Source: CAZQVN01 sp964596775 (GTDB taxonomy: Bacteria > Eisenbacteria > RBG-16-71-46 > JABDJR01 > JAWXBZ01). Taken from it: a DNA stretch of 64,000 nucleotides. Position 1 is the stretch's first letter. Each line of letters begins with the position of its first letter. The stretch spans positions 1-64,000 of the forward strand of contig CAZQVN010000002.1 of NCBI GenBank assembly GCA_964596775.1, written 5' to 3'. The position numbers were made by a program, and so were the translations under genes. The notes under the pieces are model-generated. The model worked only from the letters and a program-made list of their open reading frames with translations. It did no database searches and had not been told where the DNA came from. Of the stretch, positions 44,953-54,213 are shown piece by piece.

Positions 44953-45408
44953 TCACTCCTTGCCGTAGGCAAACTCCTCCGCAATGTGGATGTCGAAACC
45001 CTCGTGGGCCGGATTGACGGGGAATCCCCGGTGGACGGCATCGCAGCGGTAGCAGACCGTCACCATCGGAAGCATCCCGTAGACGACGGCGTCGCACAGC
45101 GTCGCGACCATCAGGACGCCCATCGCCCAGAGGGTCGAGTGGGTGATCATGAGCACGACGCCCGAAATGAGGGCGGTCACCGCGACGAGGAGCAGGCCCA
45201 CGTTCCGGTTGAAGTCCTTCTGGATGTAGACCTTCGGGCAGTCGCAGAGCGCGCAGGCCTCGAGCGGGTTCCCCGCGTCGAGGGCCGGTCTCCGAACGAT
45301 CGCGGTTTCGAGACCGCAGGACGCACAACGGATGACGTCGGATCCCAGGGGAAACCGGGTCGTGGCCGGATGGTCGCACCCGGCACAGAGGGCCTCGACC
45401 TCCCTCAC
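44953..45408 (-). CDS. Small membrane protein with zinc-ribbon-like cysteines
   Basis: A 151-residue protein of unknown function. Cysteine pairs CAGC (8-11), CASC (28-31) and CALCDC (52-57), and later CYRC near 120, look like zinc ribbons. Two hydrophobic segments (about 70-92 and 95-115) lie between them. It starts with GTG at 45408, overlapping the stop of the upstream membrane-protein gene as GTGA, so the pair is translationally coupled and may form a complex. Confidence 0.7.
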   Translation of the reverse strand: MREVEALCAGCDHPATTRFPLGSDVIRCASCGLETAIVRRPALDAGNPLEACALCDCPKVYIQKDFNRNVGLLLVAVTALISGVVLMITHSTLWAMGVLMVATLCDAVVYGMLPMVTVCYRCDAVHRGFPVNPAHEGFDIHIAEEFAYGKE

Positions 45409-46199
45409 AGCGGAAGACCGGTGGCGATGAACAGAAACCGCCCGAGGAATTCACCGATCGTCGTGAAGATGATGGCGATATAAAGGAGGCCGGTGGCCGA
45501 CTGCGTGCTGCGGATCCGGGCCGTGCGCCAGGCCATGAAGGCGAGAACGAGCGGCGTCAGGAGTCCGGCGAGAAGGCGCGGCCAGAAAACGAGCCCCTCG
45601 TCCACGGACAGGCCGTTCCAGAGGTGGGGCAGGGCGCGCGCATCATTGAGTCCGGTGATCGACGGGGCGAACAGGAGGATCGCCGCCCCCGCCAGGGCAA
45701 GGCGGGCGATCAGCGCCCCGAGCAGGAGCCGGCAGAGCCGGATCAGCGGCCGGATCGACAACCCCGGAATGACGAGATAGAAGTGCCCGAGGATCATTGC
45801 CACGCACACGGACCCGGCACAGGAGGCGCTGGCCAGAAACGATCCGAAGGTCACCGCGCCGAGCAGCCCCGGGGTGTTCTCGGGGAGGCGGGTCACGACG
45901 TCCAGCCCGAAAGCACATCCGGTGAGAAGGACGGCGGCGATCCAGGTGATCCGGCGGAGCGCCGGGCGATCCCCCTTGAGAATCGCGGAGATCCCCACGG
46001 GAAGAACCGCGGCTGCGTAGAGCCAGAGGACCGCGGGGTGGCGCACGCCCGCGGGCACGAGCAGTCCGCTGACGAGGAAGAACAGCACGATGCCGTTGAT
46101 GAACCGGGGAAAGCCGCCGCCGGTCAGCCGCTGCGGAACGAGAGCCAGGGACAGGAGGGCGCCGAATGCGGCGTGGGTGGCGAAGAGGTAGTAGACCAT
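45405..46199 (-). CDS. Multi-pass membrane protein of unknown function
   Basis: A 264-residue protein with about eight hydrophobic segments. I do not recognise the family. Polar motifs within the membrane part include SASCAGSVCVAMILGHFYLVIPGLS near residues 125-150. It is coupled by a 4-bp overlap to the zinc-ribbon membrane protein downstream and follows the lipid kinase gene by 34 bp. The ATG at 46199 is the natural start. Confidence 0.7.
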   Translation of the reverse strand: MVYYLFATHAAFGALLSLALVPQRLTGGGFPRFINGIVLFFLVSGLLVPAGVRHPAVLWLYAAAVLPVGISAILKGDRPALRRITWIAAVLLTGCAFGLDVVTRLPENTPGLLGAVTFGSFLASASCAGSVCVAMILGHFYLVIPGLSIRPLIRLCRLLLGALIARLALAGAAILLFAPSITGLNDARALPHLWNGLSVDEGLVFWPRLLAGLLTPLVLAFMAWRTARIRSTQSATGLLYIAIIFTTIGEFLGRFLFIATGLPL

Positions 46200-46233
46200 C
46201 GGGCGGGGAGCCTAGACCCGGAACGTTCCGGGG

Positions 46234-47283
46234 TCAATCGTCCCGTGAGTCCGGACGTCCCGCCACCTGGGGAGCGCGGCTCTCCTCGGCCAGCCGGGCG
46301 GGGAATTCCCGGATGGCTTTCAGCGCACTCTCCGCGAACTCGGCCAGGTCCACCGCCGGCCGGGGCGGGCGCAGGATCGTGATGCCGCCCGGCACCACCG
46401 ACATTTCTATGGGCGTCGTCCGGTCGATGAACTCGCCGTCCACCTGGAGCGGCATCGGCCGGCTGGCCGTGATCCGGACTTCGCGGGCCCGGAAGAACTT
46501 GACCCGCGGGTCCTGTTTCAAGCCTCCGAAGATCGCGGCGAAGAACAGGAGGAGCAGGTGCCAGAACCCGGTGAACGCGAACACGACGACATCGAGCTGC
46601 CCGTCGTCCACCTTCGCGTCCGGGGCCAGCGGCAGCGCTCCCATCGTCCTGCCGACGTTGCAGACGAGGATCGTCTTCGCGTGGAAGTGCAGGCGGCGGC
46701 TGCCGTCCAGTTCCACCGTGAATCGCGCCCGCTTGACGCCGAGGTTCTTGAACATCGCGAAGATGTAGGCCAGCGGGCCGAACCGCCGCTTGAGTTCGCG
46801 GTCCGCGTCGCGGATCAGGTCGGCGTCGTAGCCGGCTCCGGCGGCGAGAAGGAAGATGCGCCCGCCCGACGTCCGGCCGACATCATAAGGGGCGGGCGTG
46901 CCGGTCAGCGCCGCGCGGGTGGCCAGCTTGACCGAAGCGGGCACGCCGAGGTTCATCGCCACGATGTTCGCGGTCCCGGTGGGAATGATGCCCAGGGGCA
47001 CCCCGCTCCCGACGAGGCCCGAGGCCGCCATGGCCAGGGTGCCGTCGCCGCCGGCCACGAGGATCAGTCCGTAACCGTCGGCCGCGGCCTTCCGGGTGAG
47101 GTCCGAGCCGTTGACGCCGGGTTCCAGCTCCACGAAGTCGACGGTGTCGCCGGAGTCCGCCACCCCGGCGAGAATGCCCTCGCGGGTTTTCTCCGTGGCG
47201 CCGCGACCCGCCGAGGGATTGATCAGCGCGAGAATGCGGATCGGGGCGCGGGCCGGCGTTCCGGACGCTTCTTCCCTGTTCAT
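46234..47283 (-). CDS. Diacylglycerol kinase / YegS-like lipid kinase
   Basis: A 349-residue kinase of the DAGK catalytic family, expected to phosphorylate a lipid such as diacylglycerol or a sphingoid base. ILALINPSAGRG near residue 18 and VAGGDGTLAMAASGL near 77 are the nucleotide-binding motifs; IIPTGTANIVAMNLGVP near 100 is also characteristic. It has no signal peptide. Its start lies 3 bp after the stop of the upstream secreted-protein gene, in a four-gene minus-strand unit. Confidence 0.88.
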   Translation of the reverse strand: MNREEASGTPARAPIRILALINPSAGRGATEKTREGILAGVADSGDTVDFVELEPGVNGSDLTRKAAADGYGLILVAGGDGTLAMAASGLVGSGVPLGIIPTGTANIVAMNLGVPASVKLATRAALTGTPAPYDVGRTSGGRIFLLAAGAGYDADLIRDADRELKRRFGPLAYIFAMFKNLGVKRARFTVELDGSRRLHFHAKTILVCNVGRTMGALPLAPDAKVDDGQLDVVVFAFTGFWHLLLLFFAAIFGGLKQDPRVKFFRAREVRITASRPMPLQVDGEFIDRTTPIEMSVVPGGITILRPPRPAVDLAEFAESALKAIREFPARLAEESRAPQVAGRPDSRDD

Positions 47284-47286
47284 GGC

Positions 47287-48621
47287 TTACCGACCGCCCG
47301 CGGAACCGCCGGGGGAAGATTCCGGAAGCGCAAACGTGTCGATCAGGTTCTTCACCTTCTGCGGATCGTCGGTGGGCGGGGCGCAGAGCTCGCCGGAGCA
47401 GACGTAGGCGATCGGTCCCGCGTCCGAAGCCGGGTAGAGAAGGGTATCGGAATCGGGAGAGTGACAGGACACGAGCCGTCCCGGGCGGGCCGACGACAGG
47501 GCCGCCATCCGCAGTTCGGTTCCGCGGGGCGCCGCGGCGTCGGTCACGATGTAGGCCATCGGCACGGAGCGGGCCAGCACTTCCAGTCCGTACCCTTCCG
47601 CCGCCCGGGCACGGAAGCGGAGCATGTTCAACTCGCCGGGCGGGCTCGGCGCGCCGCAGTGATCCCCCCAGGCCAGCGCCGCGGCCCTGGCTCGATCGTC
47701 GTGCGCCCAGGCGGCATAGCGCGCCAGGGAGTAGGCAGCCCATTCCGGGCCGTCGCCGCCGTCCGGGTCCGCGGCGGGCGTGCGCGCGAGCAGCGCTGCG
47801 GCGGCGTCCGCGAGGCCGGGAAAGTTGCCGAGTCCCATGGCCGCCTCGAGCCGCGCGTCTAGACGGAGTGCCAGGTCGAACGTCGAAGCCGCCCGGTCGT
47901 CCGCGGAGTCTTCCCGCGCGCCGTCCGCCACGACCCCGGCCAGGCGCGCCCACCCGGGATCGCCGAGCGCGGCGCTGGTCAGCATGAACGCGGCCGCCAT
48001 GCGCGCCCGGGCATCGAGCGACGCCTCGTTCCCCACGACCGTGTCCGGGTCCACGCCGATCCAGTCGAGGACCACCGGGGGCGCGCCGGATCCGTTTCCG
48101 CCGGGCATGGACCAGTTCCTGAGATCCTCGGCGAGGAGCGACAGTGCCTTGGAGAACATGTCCTTTCCGCTGGCGAGGTACGCGGTGGCGGCCACGGTGA
48201 CGAGCTCGGACTGGACCGCCGCGTCCTTACGGGTCGGGCCGGCGGCGGCGTTCGGATCCACCTTCAGCCCGTGCTTCAGGTACGACTGCAGATTGATGGC
48301 CATCCACGCGGCCGCAAGGCCGAGGGCGGTTTCCTCGAGTTCCGCCCGTCCGCTGTTGAGGGCGCGCAGCCGGAGAAAGTCGATCCCCACCGCGGGCGGA
48401 AGCGGAGTGGCGGCACCGCGGATGTAGTGCCGGGTCAGTTCGGAGAGTCCACCGTGGATTTCCGTCGTCACCGAGTCCACCGTGGCCGCGCGACGCGTAC
48501 GATCGTAGCGATCGAGAAAGTCCCCGTCCCCGGTCGTCGACGCCGCGGGTGCGGCGTGGATCGTGTTCGACGGACCGAGGAGGAGAACGAGCGCGACCAG
48601 TGTCTGTCCCAGAGTTTTCAT
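47287..48621 (-). CDS. Exported alpha-helical protein with YyaL-like C-terminus
   Basis: A 444-residue protein with a signal peptide (MKTLGQ to about residue 25, ending HAAPA). The mature region is helical and Ala-rich. The end reads RLVSCHSPDSDTLLYPAS and then IAYVCSGELCAPPTDDP, which resembles the last part of YyaL/DUF255 proteins. The thioredoxin-like domain that opens those proteins is absent. It may therefore be a derived, exported relative of the six-hairpin part, but this is inference. The ATG at 48621 is chosen for the signal peptide and AGGA upstream. Confidence 0.7.
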   Translation of the reverse strand: MKTLGQTLVALVLLLGPSNTIHAAPAASTTGDGDFLDRYDRTRRAATVDSVTTEIHGGLSELTRHYIRGAATPLPPAVGIDFLRLRALNSGRAELEETALGLAAAWMAINLQSYLKHGLKVDPNAAAGPTRKDAAVQSELVTVAATAYLASGKDMFSKALSLLAEDLRNWSMPGGNGSGAPPVVLDWIGVDPDTVVGNEASLDARARMAAAFMLTSAALGDPGWARLAGVVADGAREDSADDRAASTFDLALRLDARLEAAMGLGNFPGLADAAAALLARTPAADPDGGDGPEWAAYSLARYAAWAHDDRARAAALAWGDHCGAPSPPGELNMLRFRARAAEGYGLEVLARSVPMAYIVTDAAAPRGTELRMAALSSARPGRLVSCHSPDSDTLLYPASDAGPIAYVCSGELCAPPTDDPQKVKNLIDTFALPESSPGGSAGGR

Positions 48622-48721
48622 GTTGTTCCTGTTCCCGGTTCGTTGACCCGTACTGGGCCGGATGGTAGCTTTCACGCCCTGTGAATACCAGCCCGTCACC
48701 CCACAAGCCGGAGCCGGCGTC

Positions 48722-49438
48722 ATGACCCTGAAACACGCGCGGCGCCCGCGGGTGCCCGTTTATCTCGTCCGCCACGGCGTCACTCCCTGGAATCACCAGG
48801 GGCTGGTGCAGGGGTGGACCGACATTCCGCTGTCGGAAACCGGGCGGCTCCAGGCCGGCCGGATCGCCGGCGCGCTGGCCGGGATCCGGGTGGGACGCAT
48901 CATCACCTCCACGCTGTCGCGGGCCAGGGAGACGGCCGACGCGATCGCCGGGCACCACGGCGTGCCGGTCGAGGCGCACGCCGAACTCCGCGAGTATCAC
49001 TGCGGCGACTGGGAAGGGCGGCCCTACCTCGACATCAGGGCGCGCGAGCGTGAGCAGTTCTGGGCCTGGTTCAACGATCCCGCCGTGGCCATGCCGGGCG
49101 GCGAGTCGATGCTCGAGGCGTCACGGAGAGCCACCCCCGTCGTGGACCGGGTGCTCGAGGAGATGAACCCGCCGGAAGAGGCTCCCGTGTCCGGTCCTCC
49201 GAAGATTCTCGACGGCCTGGTCATCGTGGCCCATGGGGGAGTGAACCGCCTGATCGCCGCGCACCTCCTCGGGATCGACCTTTCCGTGGCCCGCCGGATG
49301 CGGCTCGACAACGCATCGCTGTCCGTGTTCGAGCCGTTCCTCGGCGCCTACGCGCTGAAGACCTGGAACAGCGTCGGTCATCTCGACGGGTTGTCCGGCG
49401 AAGAAGAGGAAGGAAACACGGCCTCGAAGGTCGGCTGA
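48722..49438 (+). CDS. Histidine phosphatase family protein
   Basis: A 238-residue phosphatase of the phosphoglycerate-mutase-like family. YLVRHGVTPWNHQGLVQGWTD at residue ~13 contains the catalytic histidine; STLSRARETADAI, REYHCGDWEG and VIVAHGGVNRLIAAHLLG (second histidine near 178) complete the site. Similar enzymes include CobC and PhoE; the substrate is not clear. The ATG at 48722 has GGAG upstream. It is followed after 4 bp by the GT39-like gene. Confidence 0.88.
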   Translation: MTLKHARRPRVPVYLVRHGVTPWNHQGLVQGWTDIPLSETGRLQAGRIAGALAGIRVGRIITSTLSRARETADAIAGHHGVPVEAHAELREYHCGDWEGRPYLDIRAREREQFWAWFNDPAVAMPGGESMLEASRRATPVVDRVLEEMNPPEEAPVSGPPKILDGLVIVAHGGVNRLIAAHLLGIDLSVARRMRLDNASLSVFEPFLGAYALKTWNSVGHLDGLSGEEEEGNTASKVG

Positions 49439-49442
49439 CGCG

Positions 49443-50759
49443 ATGAACCGGCTTCCTTCGGCGAAAGCGGCGTGGCTGCTCCTCCTGATGGCGGCTCTGC
49501 TCCGACTGGGCGCCGCATTTTCCTTCCCTGTCTATCCGCTCGTGGACAACACCGCCGACACCGCGATCTACGATGAAGGCGCGCGTTCCCTTGCCGCGGG
49601 CGAGGGCTACCTCTGGCAGGGCAAGCCGACGGCGTTCTTTCCGGTGGGCTGGCCGCTTCTGCTTTCGTTCGCCTACCGCGCGGGAGGCGTGTCCGAACGG
49701 AGCGGCCACCTTCTCAATGTGATGATGAGCCTGCTCCTGCTCGTGGCGTCATGGAAATGCGCGGAGCGTCTCGCCGGACCGGCCGCCGGACTTCTCACCC
49801 TGGCGATCCTCGCCTTCGCGCCGCACCAGGTCGTCTACCCGGCGTTCCTGATGTCGGAGACGGCGTTCACCGCGTTCTTCATGCTCTCGCTCTGGCTGCT
49901 GTCGCGGGGCACGGCATCGATGGCCACGCTCGTACCGGCCGGGCTGGCCATGGGAGCCGCCACGCTGATCCGCGGGCCCGCGCTGGTGCTTCCCCTGTTC
50001 GTGATTCTCTGGGCCCGTTTCGGCGAGAGAAGGAGCCTCCCGGCGAGCGTCGGTGCCGCCTTCGTTTTCGGGCTCGCCATGCTCGTGCCGATCCTCCCGT
50101 GGGGCGCCCGCAACCACCAGGTGTTCGGCCGCTGGGTGATGGTGGCCAACGACGGCGGCATGAACTTCCTGATGGGCAATCACCGCGGTGCCACCGGTGC
50201 GCGGCACGAGCCCGAGGAAGGGCTCCCCGACTTCGGCGACGAGGTGAAGGACGACCGGGAAGGATACCGGAGGGGGCTGGAGTTCATCCGCACCCACCCC
50301 GGGGAGTTCCTCGCGCTCCTTCCGAAGAAGTTCGTGCGCCTCGTGGCGGCGGGGCCGCTCCTGACGTATCGGGCCGAGCTGCTCGCGAAGTGGCCGAAGA
50401 TCCTGGCGTACGCGCTTCTCGGCCTCGATCAGCTGCTTCATCTCGCGCTGTGGGGGTTCGGACTGCTCGCCGTGCTCCGCCGTTCCCGCGGCTCTCCGGT
50501 GTCTCCACGACCGGACGCACCCCTGCGCACGGCGGCACCCGGCGCGCATCCGGTCGGAGCGGGAGCGCCCGCCCGCGCGGTGGTCTTCGTGACCGCCGCA
50601 CTCGCCGTGTGGATCGCGATCCATCTCGTGTTTCTCGGGGGAGCGCGCTACTTCTTTCCGATGACGCCGGCGCTGGCGATTCTGGCGGCCGCCGGGTGGG
50701 CGGGGCGTGCCGTCATGAGGACCGATGCCGTCGCGGGAATCAGCGGAAGCGGGACTTGA
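49443..50759 (+). CDS. GT39/ArnT-like membrane glycosyltransferase
   Basis: A 438-residue protein with about ten hydrophobic segments. The first periplasmic loop has DNTADTAIYDEGARSL and later a GWPLLLSFAY segment, as in GT-C fold enzymes (PMT, ArnT), where an Asp in this loop is catalytic. It probably uses a polyprenyl-phosphate sugar; donor and acceptor are unknown. It is 4 bp after the phosphatase gene. Its 3' end overlaps the convergent beta-helix gene by 20 bp. Confidence 0.78.
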   Translation: MNRLPSAKAAWLLLLMAALLRLGAAFSFPVYPLVDNTADTAIYDEGARSLAAGEGYLWQGKPTAFFPVGWPLLLSFAYRAGGVSERSGHLLNVMMSLLLLVASWKCAERLAGPAAGLLTLAILAFAPHQVVYPAFLMSETAFTAFFMLSLWLLSRGTASMATLVPAGLAMGAATLIRGPALVLPLFVILWARFGERRSLPASVGAAFVFGLAMLVPILPWGARNHQVFGRWVMVANDGGMNFLMGNHRGATGARHEPEEGLPDFGDEVKDDREGYRRGLEFIRTHPGEFLALLPKKFVRLVAAGPLLTYRAELLAKWPKILAYALLGLDQLLHLALWGFGLLAVLRRSRGSPVSPRPDAPLRTAAPGAHPVGAGAPARAVVFVTAALAVWIAIHLVFLGGARYFFPMTPALAILAAAGWAGRAVMRTDAVAGISGSGT

Positions 50760-52029
50760 TCGCGCTCCACGTCGTCGACTCGGTCGACGTGGCGCAGTCT
50801 CCGCCGGTGCAGCCCGTGTGCAGCGCACCCGCCCAGCCGCAGGCCCTGCCCAGCACCGCGCCCGCGGCCGTGCAGACGCGGAAATCCCCGCCCTCGCCAT
50901 CGCAGAACAGCGGATCGCCGGTCGTGTCGGTGGCGATCGGAGCGCAGCCGTCCAGGTCCACGCCGTTCGACCAGAAGTGGTTGCACCCCCCCTTGTAGAA
51001 CCCGTCCGGGGCCTGGCAGCCGACGGCCGCGCCGCCACCTTCACCCGTCTGAAACGCGAACAGGCACCGCTCGATCGTCACGTTGTCGCCGATCGACACG
51101 AGAACGCCGGCGCCGTCCCGGCCCGAGGAGTTGGCCACGAACGTGCTGGTCTCGATCCGGATGAGAGGCACCGGGTCGAGCTGCTCGATCCGGATGCCGC
51201 CGCCGAAGAACTCCGCCCGGTTGTTGTGAAACACGCAGTCGGAGATCGCGACGCCGGCCCTGAAGATGCCGACGCCGCCGGCGTCCACGGAAAAGTTGCC
51301 GCGGAACGTGCAGCCGCGGATCTCCATGAGCGCGAACTCCGTGTAGAGTCCTCCGCCCGCGGCGGACGCGATGTTGTTGTCGATCAGGCAGTCTTCGATC
51401 AGGATGGCCTGGCGCGTTCCGCCCGGCAGCGGAGGCGGAGACGGGGCGCGGCCGAACCCCTCGAACGTGGCGAAGATCCCGCCGCCGAGGCTGTTCGCCC
51501 GGCAGTCGGTGATGCGGCAGCGGACCAGGGCGAAGACCGCTTGCTCGCCGTACACGCCGCCGCCGTACTCGCCGTTGTAGATGTCGCCCCGGACGTTCGC
51601 CACGCCGCCGGAGATCGTGAGGTCGCGGATTTCGGTGAAGTTGTCGGCGCCGATCAGCGACACGGCATGGCCGTAGTCGCCGTCGTTCGGGAAGCCGGAG
51701 AGTTCCGTCATGTCCATGCCCTGCCCGCGGATCAGCAGCGTCTTGTGGCGGATGTCGATTCGCTCGTTGAAAAATCCGGCGGCCAGGTCCAAGGTATCGC
51801 CCGATGCGGCGGAATCGACGGCGGCCTGGATCGTCGGAGCCGATCCGGATCCGTCCGGGAGCAGCGTCCAGATCCGTGCGGTCGCGTCCCGGCTCGGGAG
51901 CGCCCCGCCGAGCAGCGTCAGGCAGAAGAGACAGATCCAGTGCCGGGAGGAACGACGGATGAAGACGAATCCGCAGAAAGCGCCGAAGGATGCGCCGAAG
52001 GATGTGAAGCCCGGTGACATGCAGCGCAT
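50740..52029 (-). CDS. Secreted right-handed parallel beta-helix protein
   Basis: A 429-residue protein. A hydrophobic signal segment lies at about 30-46 (HWICLFCLTLLGGAL), after a long N-region. From residue 60 there are parallel beta-helix repeats: TIQAAVDSAASGDTLDLAAG, then IRDLTISGG, VRCRITDCRANSLGGGIFAT and similar turns. The C-terminus DPLFCDGEGGDFRV and ACGWAGALHTGC is shared with the beta-helix lipoprotein at 54555. ATG codons at 52029 and 52020 are possible; both overlap or abut the divergent hydrolase gene. Role unknown; such proteins often bind or cut polysaccharides. Confidence 0.75.
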   Translation of the reverse strand: MRCMSPGFTSFGASFGAFCGFVFIRRSSRHWICLFCLTLLGGALPSRDATARIWTLLPDGSGSAPTIQAAVDSAASGDTLDLAAGFFNERIDIRHKTLLIRGQGMDMTELSGFPNDGDYGHAVSLIGADNFTEIRDLTISGGVANVRGDIYNGEYGGGVYGEQAVFALVRCRITDCRANSLGGGIFATFEGFGRAPSPPPLPGGTRQAILIEDCLIDNNIASAAGGGLYTEFALMEIRGCTFRGNFSVDAGGVGIFRAGVAISDCVFHNNRAEFFGGGIRIEQLDPVPLIRIETSTFVANSSGRDGAGVLVSIGDNVTIERCLFAFQTGEGGGAAVGCQAPDGFYKGGCNHFWSNGVDLDGCAPIATDTTGDPLFCDGEGGDFRVCTAAGAVLGRACGWAGALHTGCTGGDCATSTESTTWSAIKSRFR

Positions 52030-52852
52030 CGTAAGCCCGCAGGGGACGGGGCATCAACCGGACATTGTGCCGTTCCGGTGCTGGCCCGCCGCGGACCCGA
52101 AGGCCGCTCTGATCATGGTGCACGGCCTGGGGGGGCACTCCGATCGCTACCAGGAGTGCGGGAACCGCTGGTCGCCGCGGGGAATTTCCGTGTACGCGCC
52201 GGACCTCAAGGGGTTCGGCACCACCGACTGGCCGCAGGGGCATGTCGACAGTTTCGAGCGGTATCACAAGGATCTGGAGATACTGCTGGCCCGCGTCATG
52301 GCCGAGCACTCCCGGCGCCCGGTGTTCCTGATCGGGGAGAGCATGGGCGGGGTTCTCTCGGTGGACTTCACGGTCCGGCGCCCGGCGCTCCTGTCGGGCC
52401 TGATCCTCGTGTCCCCGTCGTTCCAGGACCGCCTGAACGTGTCGCTCGCCACGAAAGCGGAGGCGCTGCTGCACGTGATCTTCCGTCACCGGAAGTACTA
52501 CGACGTTCCCTGGAATCCGGCCGACTTCACGCGGGACGCGGCGGTGATCGAGATGCTGGAGAAGGATCCGCTGGAAGTCCGGCGGGTGACCGGGCAGTTC
52601 TATTTTGCCTACACGCCGACGGCGGCCCGCGCCCGGAAGGCGGCGCGGGCGCTCCACCTGCCGGTCCTCATGCTCCTGCCGGGCGAGGACCGGATGATCG
52701 ACTCGGAGTACTCGGAAGCGTACTTCGAGCGCATCTCAGCGCCGGACAAGACGCGGATCGACTATCCGGGCCACTTCCATGCCCTGCTGCTGGACCAGGA
52801 TCGCGAGCGGGTCCTCGAGGACATCGCCGCCTGGATCCTCAAGCGGACCTGA
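51959..52852 (+). CDS. Alpha/beta hydrolase (monoacylglycerol-lipase-like)
   Basis: A 297-residue serine hydrolase. MVHGLGGHSDRY holds the oxyanion loop, LIGESMGGVLS the nucleophile Ser, LPGEDRMID the acid and GHFHALL the catalytic His. The layout matches monoacylglycerol lipases and lysophospholipases. The ATG at 51959 has a strong GGAGGA upstream but gives a Lys/Pro-rich N-terminus lying antisense to the start of the beta-helix gene; ATG at 52019 is an alternative without this overlap. No signal peptide is seen. Confidence 0.83.
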   Translation: MKTNPQKAPKDAPKDVKPGDMQRIVSPQGTGHQPDIVPFRCWPAADPKAALIMVHGLGGHSDRYQECGNRWSPRGISVYAPDLKGFGTTDWPQGHVDSFERYHKDLEILLARVMAEHSRRPVFLIGESMGGVLSVDFTVRRPALLSGLILVSPSFQDRLNVSLATKAEALLHVIFRHRKYYDVPWNPADFTRDAAVIEMLEKDPLEVRRVTGQFYFAYTPTAARARKAARALHLPVLMLLPGEDRMIDSEYSEAYFERISAPDKTRIDYPGHFHALLLDQDRERVLEDIAAWILKRT

Positions 52853-52977
52853 GTCCTGCGTGCCCGGAGCGGGCCGCGGTCGACCTCCACGAAACGGGCG
52901 CGCGGGCGCTTCCCGCGGCGCGGCTTCCGCTCCCGCCGTTCCTTGACACCGTTTCCGGCGCTCCCTAGAGTCACCCG

Positions 52978-53733
52978 ATGATTCCGACACTCTTCGAAAT
53001 AGGTCCGTTCAAGATCCATTCCTTCGGCCTGATGATGGCCCTGTCCTTCCTCGTGACGACGCTTCTCGCCGCCCGGGAATTCCGGCGTCGCGGCCTGAAT
53101 CCGGATCACGCCAACGAGGTCGGCCTCGGCGCCATGGTCGGCGGCGTTCTCGGTGCCAAGATCTATTACCTCATCGATCATTTCGGCGACCTCCTCCAGG
53201 ATCCCGTCGCCATGATCTTCTCCGGCTCGGGGCTGACCTGGTACGGCGGTTTCATCGGCGGAACGATCGGGGCGCTCTGGGTCACCCGCTGGCGCCGCAT
53301 CCCGCTGCTCGAACTGTGCGACATCTCCGCCCCGCTCCTCGGCCTCGGCTACGCGATCGGCCGCATGGGCTGTTTCCTGAACGGAGACGACTACGGTCGT
53401 CCGACCGATGTGGCGTGGGCCATGACGTTTCCGAAAGGGACGCCGCCGACGAACACGCCCGTCCATCCGGCCCAGCTCTACGAGGTGGCCGGGGGGCTGC
53501 TCATCTACTTCGTGCTCAACAGCCTCAAGTCGAAGGTGGCGAAACCGGGAGCGCTGTTCGGCCTGTACCTGATGTTCGCCGGCGTGGCACGGTTTCTCGT
53601 CGAGTTCGTCCGGACGAACGAACCGCTGCTGCTGGGCGCGACGATGGCGCAGTGGATTTCGTTCCTGCTGTTCGCGATCGGATTCTCCATGGTCCTCCGG
53701 CGGTCCGTTTCCCGCGAGGTGCTGGCGGCCTAG
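52978..53733 (+). CDS. lgt: Prolipoprotein diacylglyceryl transferase
   Basis: A 251-residue inner-membrane enzyme that transfers diacylglyceryl from phosphatidylglycerol to the lipobox cysteine of prolipoproteins. The Lgt signature GRMGCFLNGDDYG is intact near residue 128, with HSFGLMMALSF near 14, YYLIDHFGD near 62 and HPAQLYEV near 162. About seven hydrophobic segments. It serves the predicted lipoproteins here (2901, 54555). The gene is monocistronic as far as can be seen and is followed directly by an extragenic repeat array. Confidence 0.94.
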   Translation: MIPTLFEIGPFKIHSFGLMMALSFLVTTLLAAREFRRRGLNPDHANEVGLGAMVGGVLGAKIYYLIDHFGDLLQDPVAMIFSGSGLTWYGGFIGGTIGALWVTRWRRIPLLELCDISAPLLGLGYAIGRMGCFLNGDDYGRPTDVAWAMTFPKGTPPTNTPVHPAQLYEVAGGLLIYFVLNSLKSKVAKPGALFGLYLMFAGVARFLVEFVRTNEPLLLGATMAQWISFLLFAIGFSMVLRRSVSREVLAA

Positions 53734-53734
53734 T

Positions 53735-53880
53735 ACCGGGCACGCTTGAGCGAGCGTCGGGTGACACCGACCCGACGGACCGGGCACGCTGGAGCGAGCG
53801 TCGGGTAACACCGACCCGGCAGACCGGGCACGCTTGAGCGAGCGTCGGGTGACACCGACCCGACGGACCGGGCACGCTCG
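53735..53880. repeat. 44-bp extragenic palindromic tandem repeat
   Basis: Copies begin at 53735, 53779 and 53823, with a partial fourth at 53867; the period is 44 bp. Each holds an inverted repeat (CGTCGGGT ... ACCCGACG) able to form a hairpin. The array starts 2 bp after the lgt stop codon, so it may also act as a 3' end for that mRNA. Resembles REP-type elements. Confidence 0.9.
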
Positions 53881-54208
53881 CCTCCGCATCTTGCTCCGGC
53901 TCGCTGACGCTCGGCCTGCTCCGCCATCCATGGCTACGCAGGCCTCCGAATCACCCGGCCCGCCGGGTCGGTATCACCCGACGCATGGATGTGGGGCAAC
54001 CCCGCCCCACCCCAGGGCAACCCCCCGCCGCATGCCGCGGGGCCGTACACCCCAATTCCGGAGAGTCATCGCGGACTGACCCGGAAAGGCTTGCAGGGAG
54101 CAGGGGGGCGCCGGCGCGTGGCTCGGGCTCGCGGGGATTCGGAGGCCTGCGGAGCCATGGATGGCGGAGCAGGCCGAGCGTCAGCGCAGCCGGAGCAGGA
54201 TGCGGAGG
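53881..54208. repeat. Long inverted repeat (71/72-bp arms)
   Basis: The arm at 53881-53951 is the reverse complement of 54137-54208 with about three differences. The central 185 bp includes a further relic of the 44-bp repeat. Flanking sequence at 54115-54136 is in turn complementary to the start of the 92-bp repeat. No transposase gene is visible in it. Confidence 0.85.
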
Positions 54209-54213
54209 CAAGC

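Noticed and set aside
53881..54208. Insertion sequence bounded by the 71/72-bp inverted repeat
   Set aside because: The 185-bp centre is too short for a transposase and no target-site duplication is evident.
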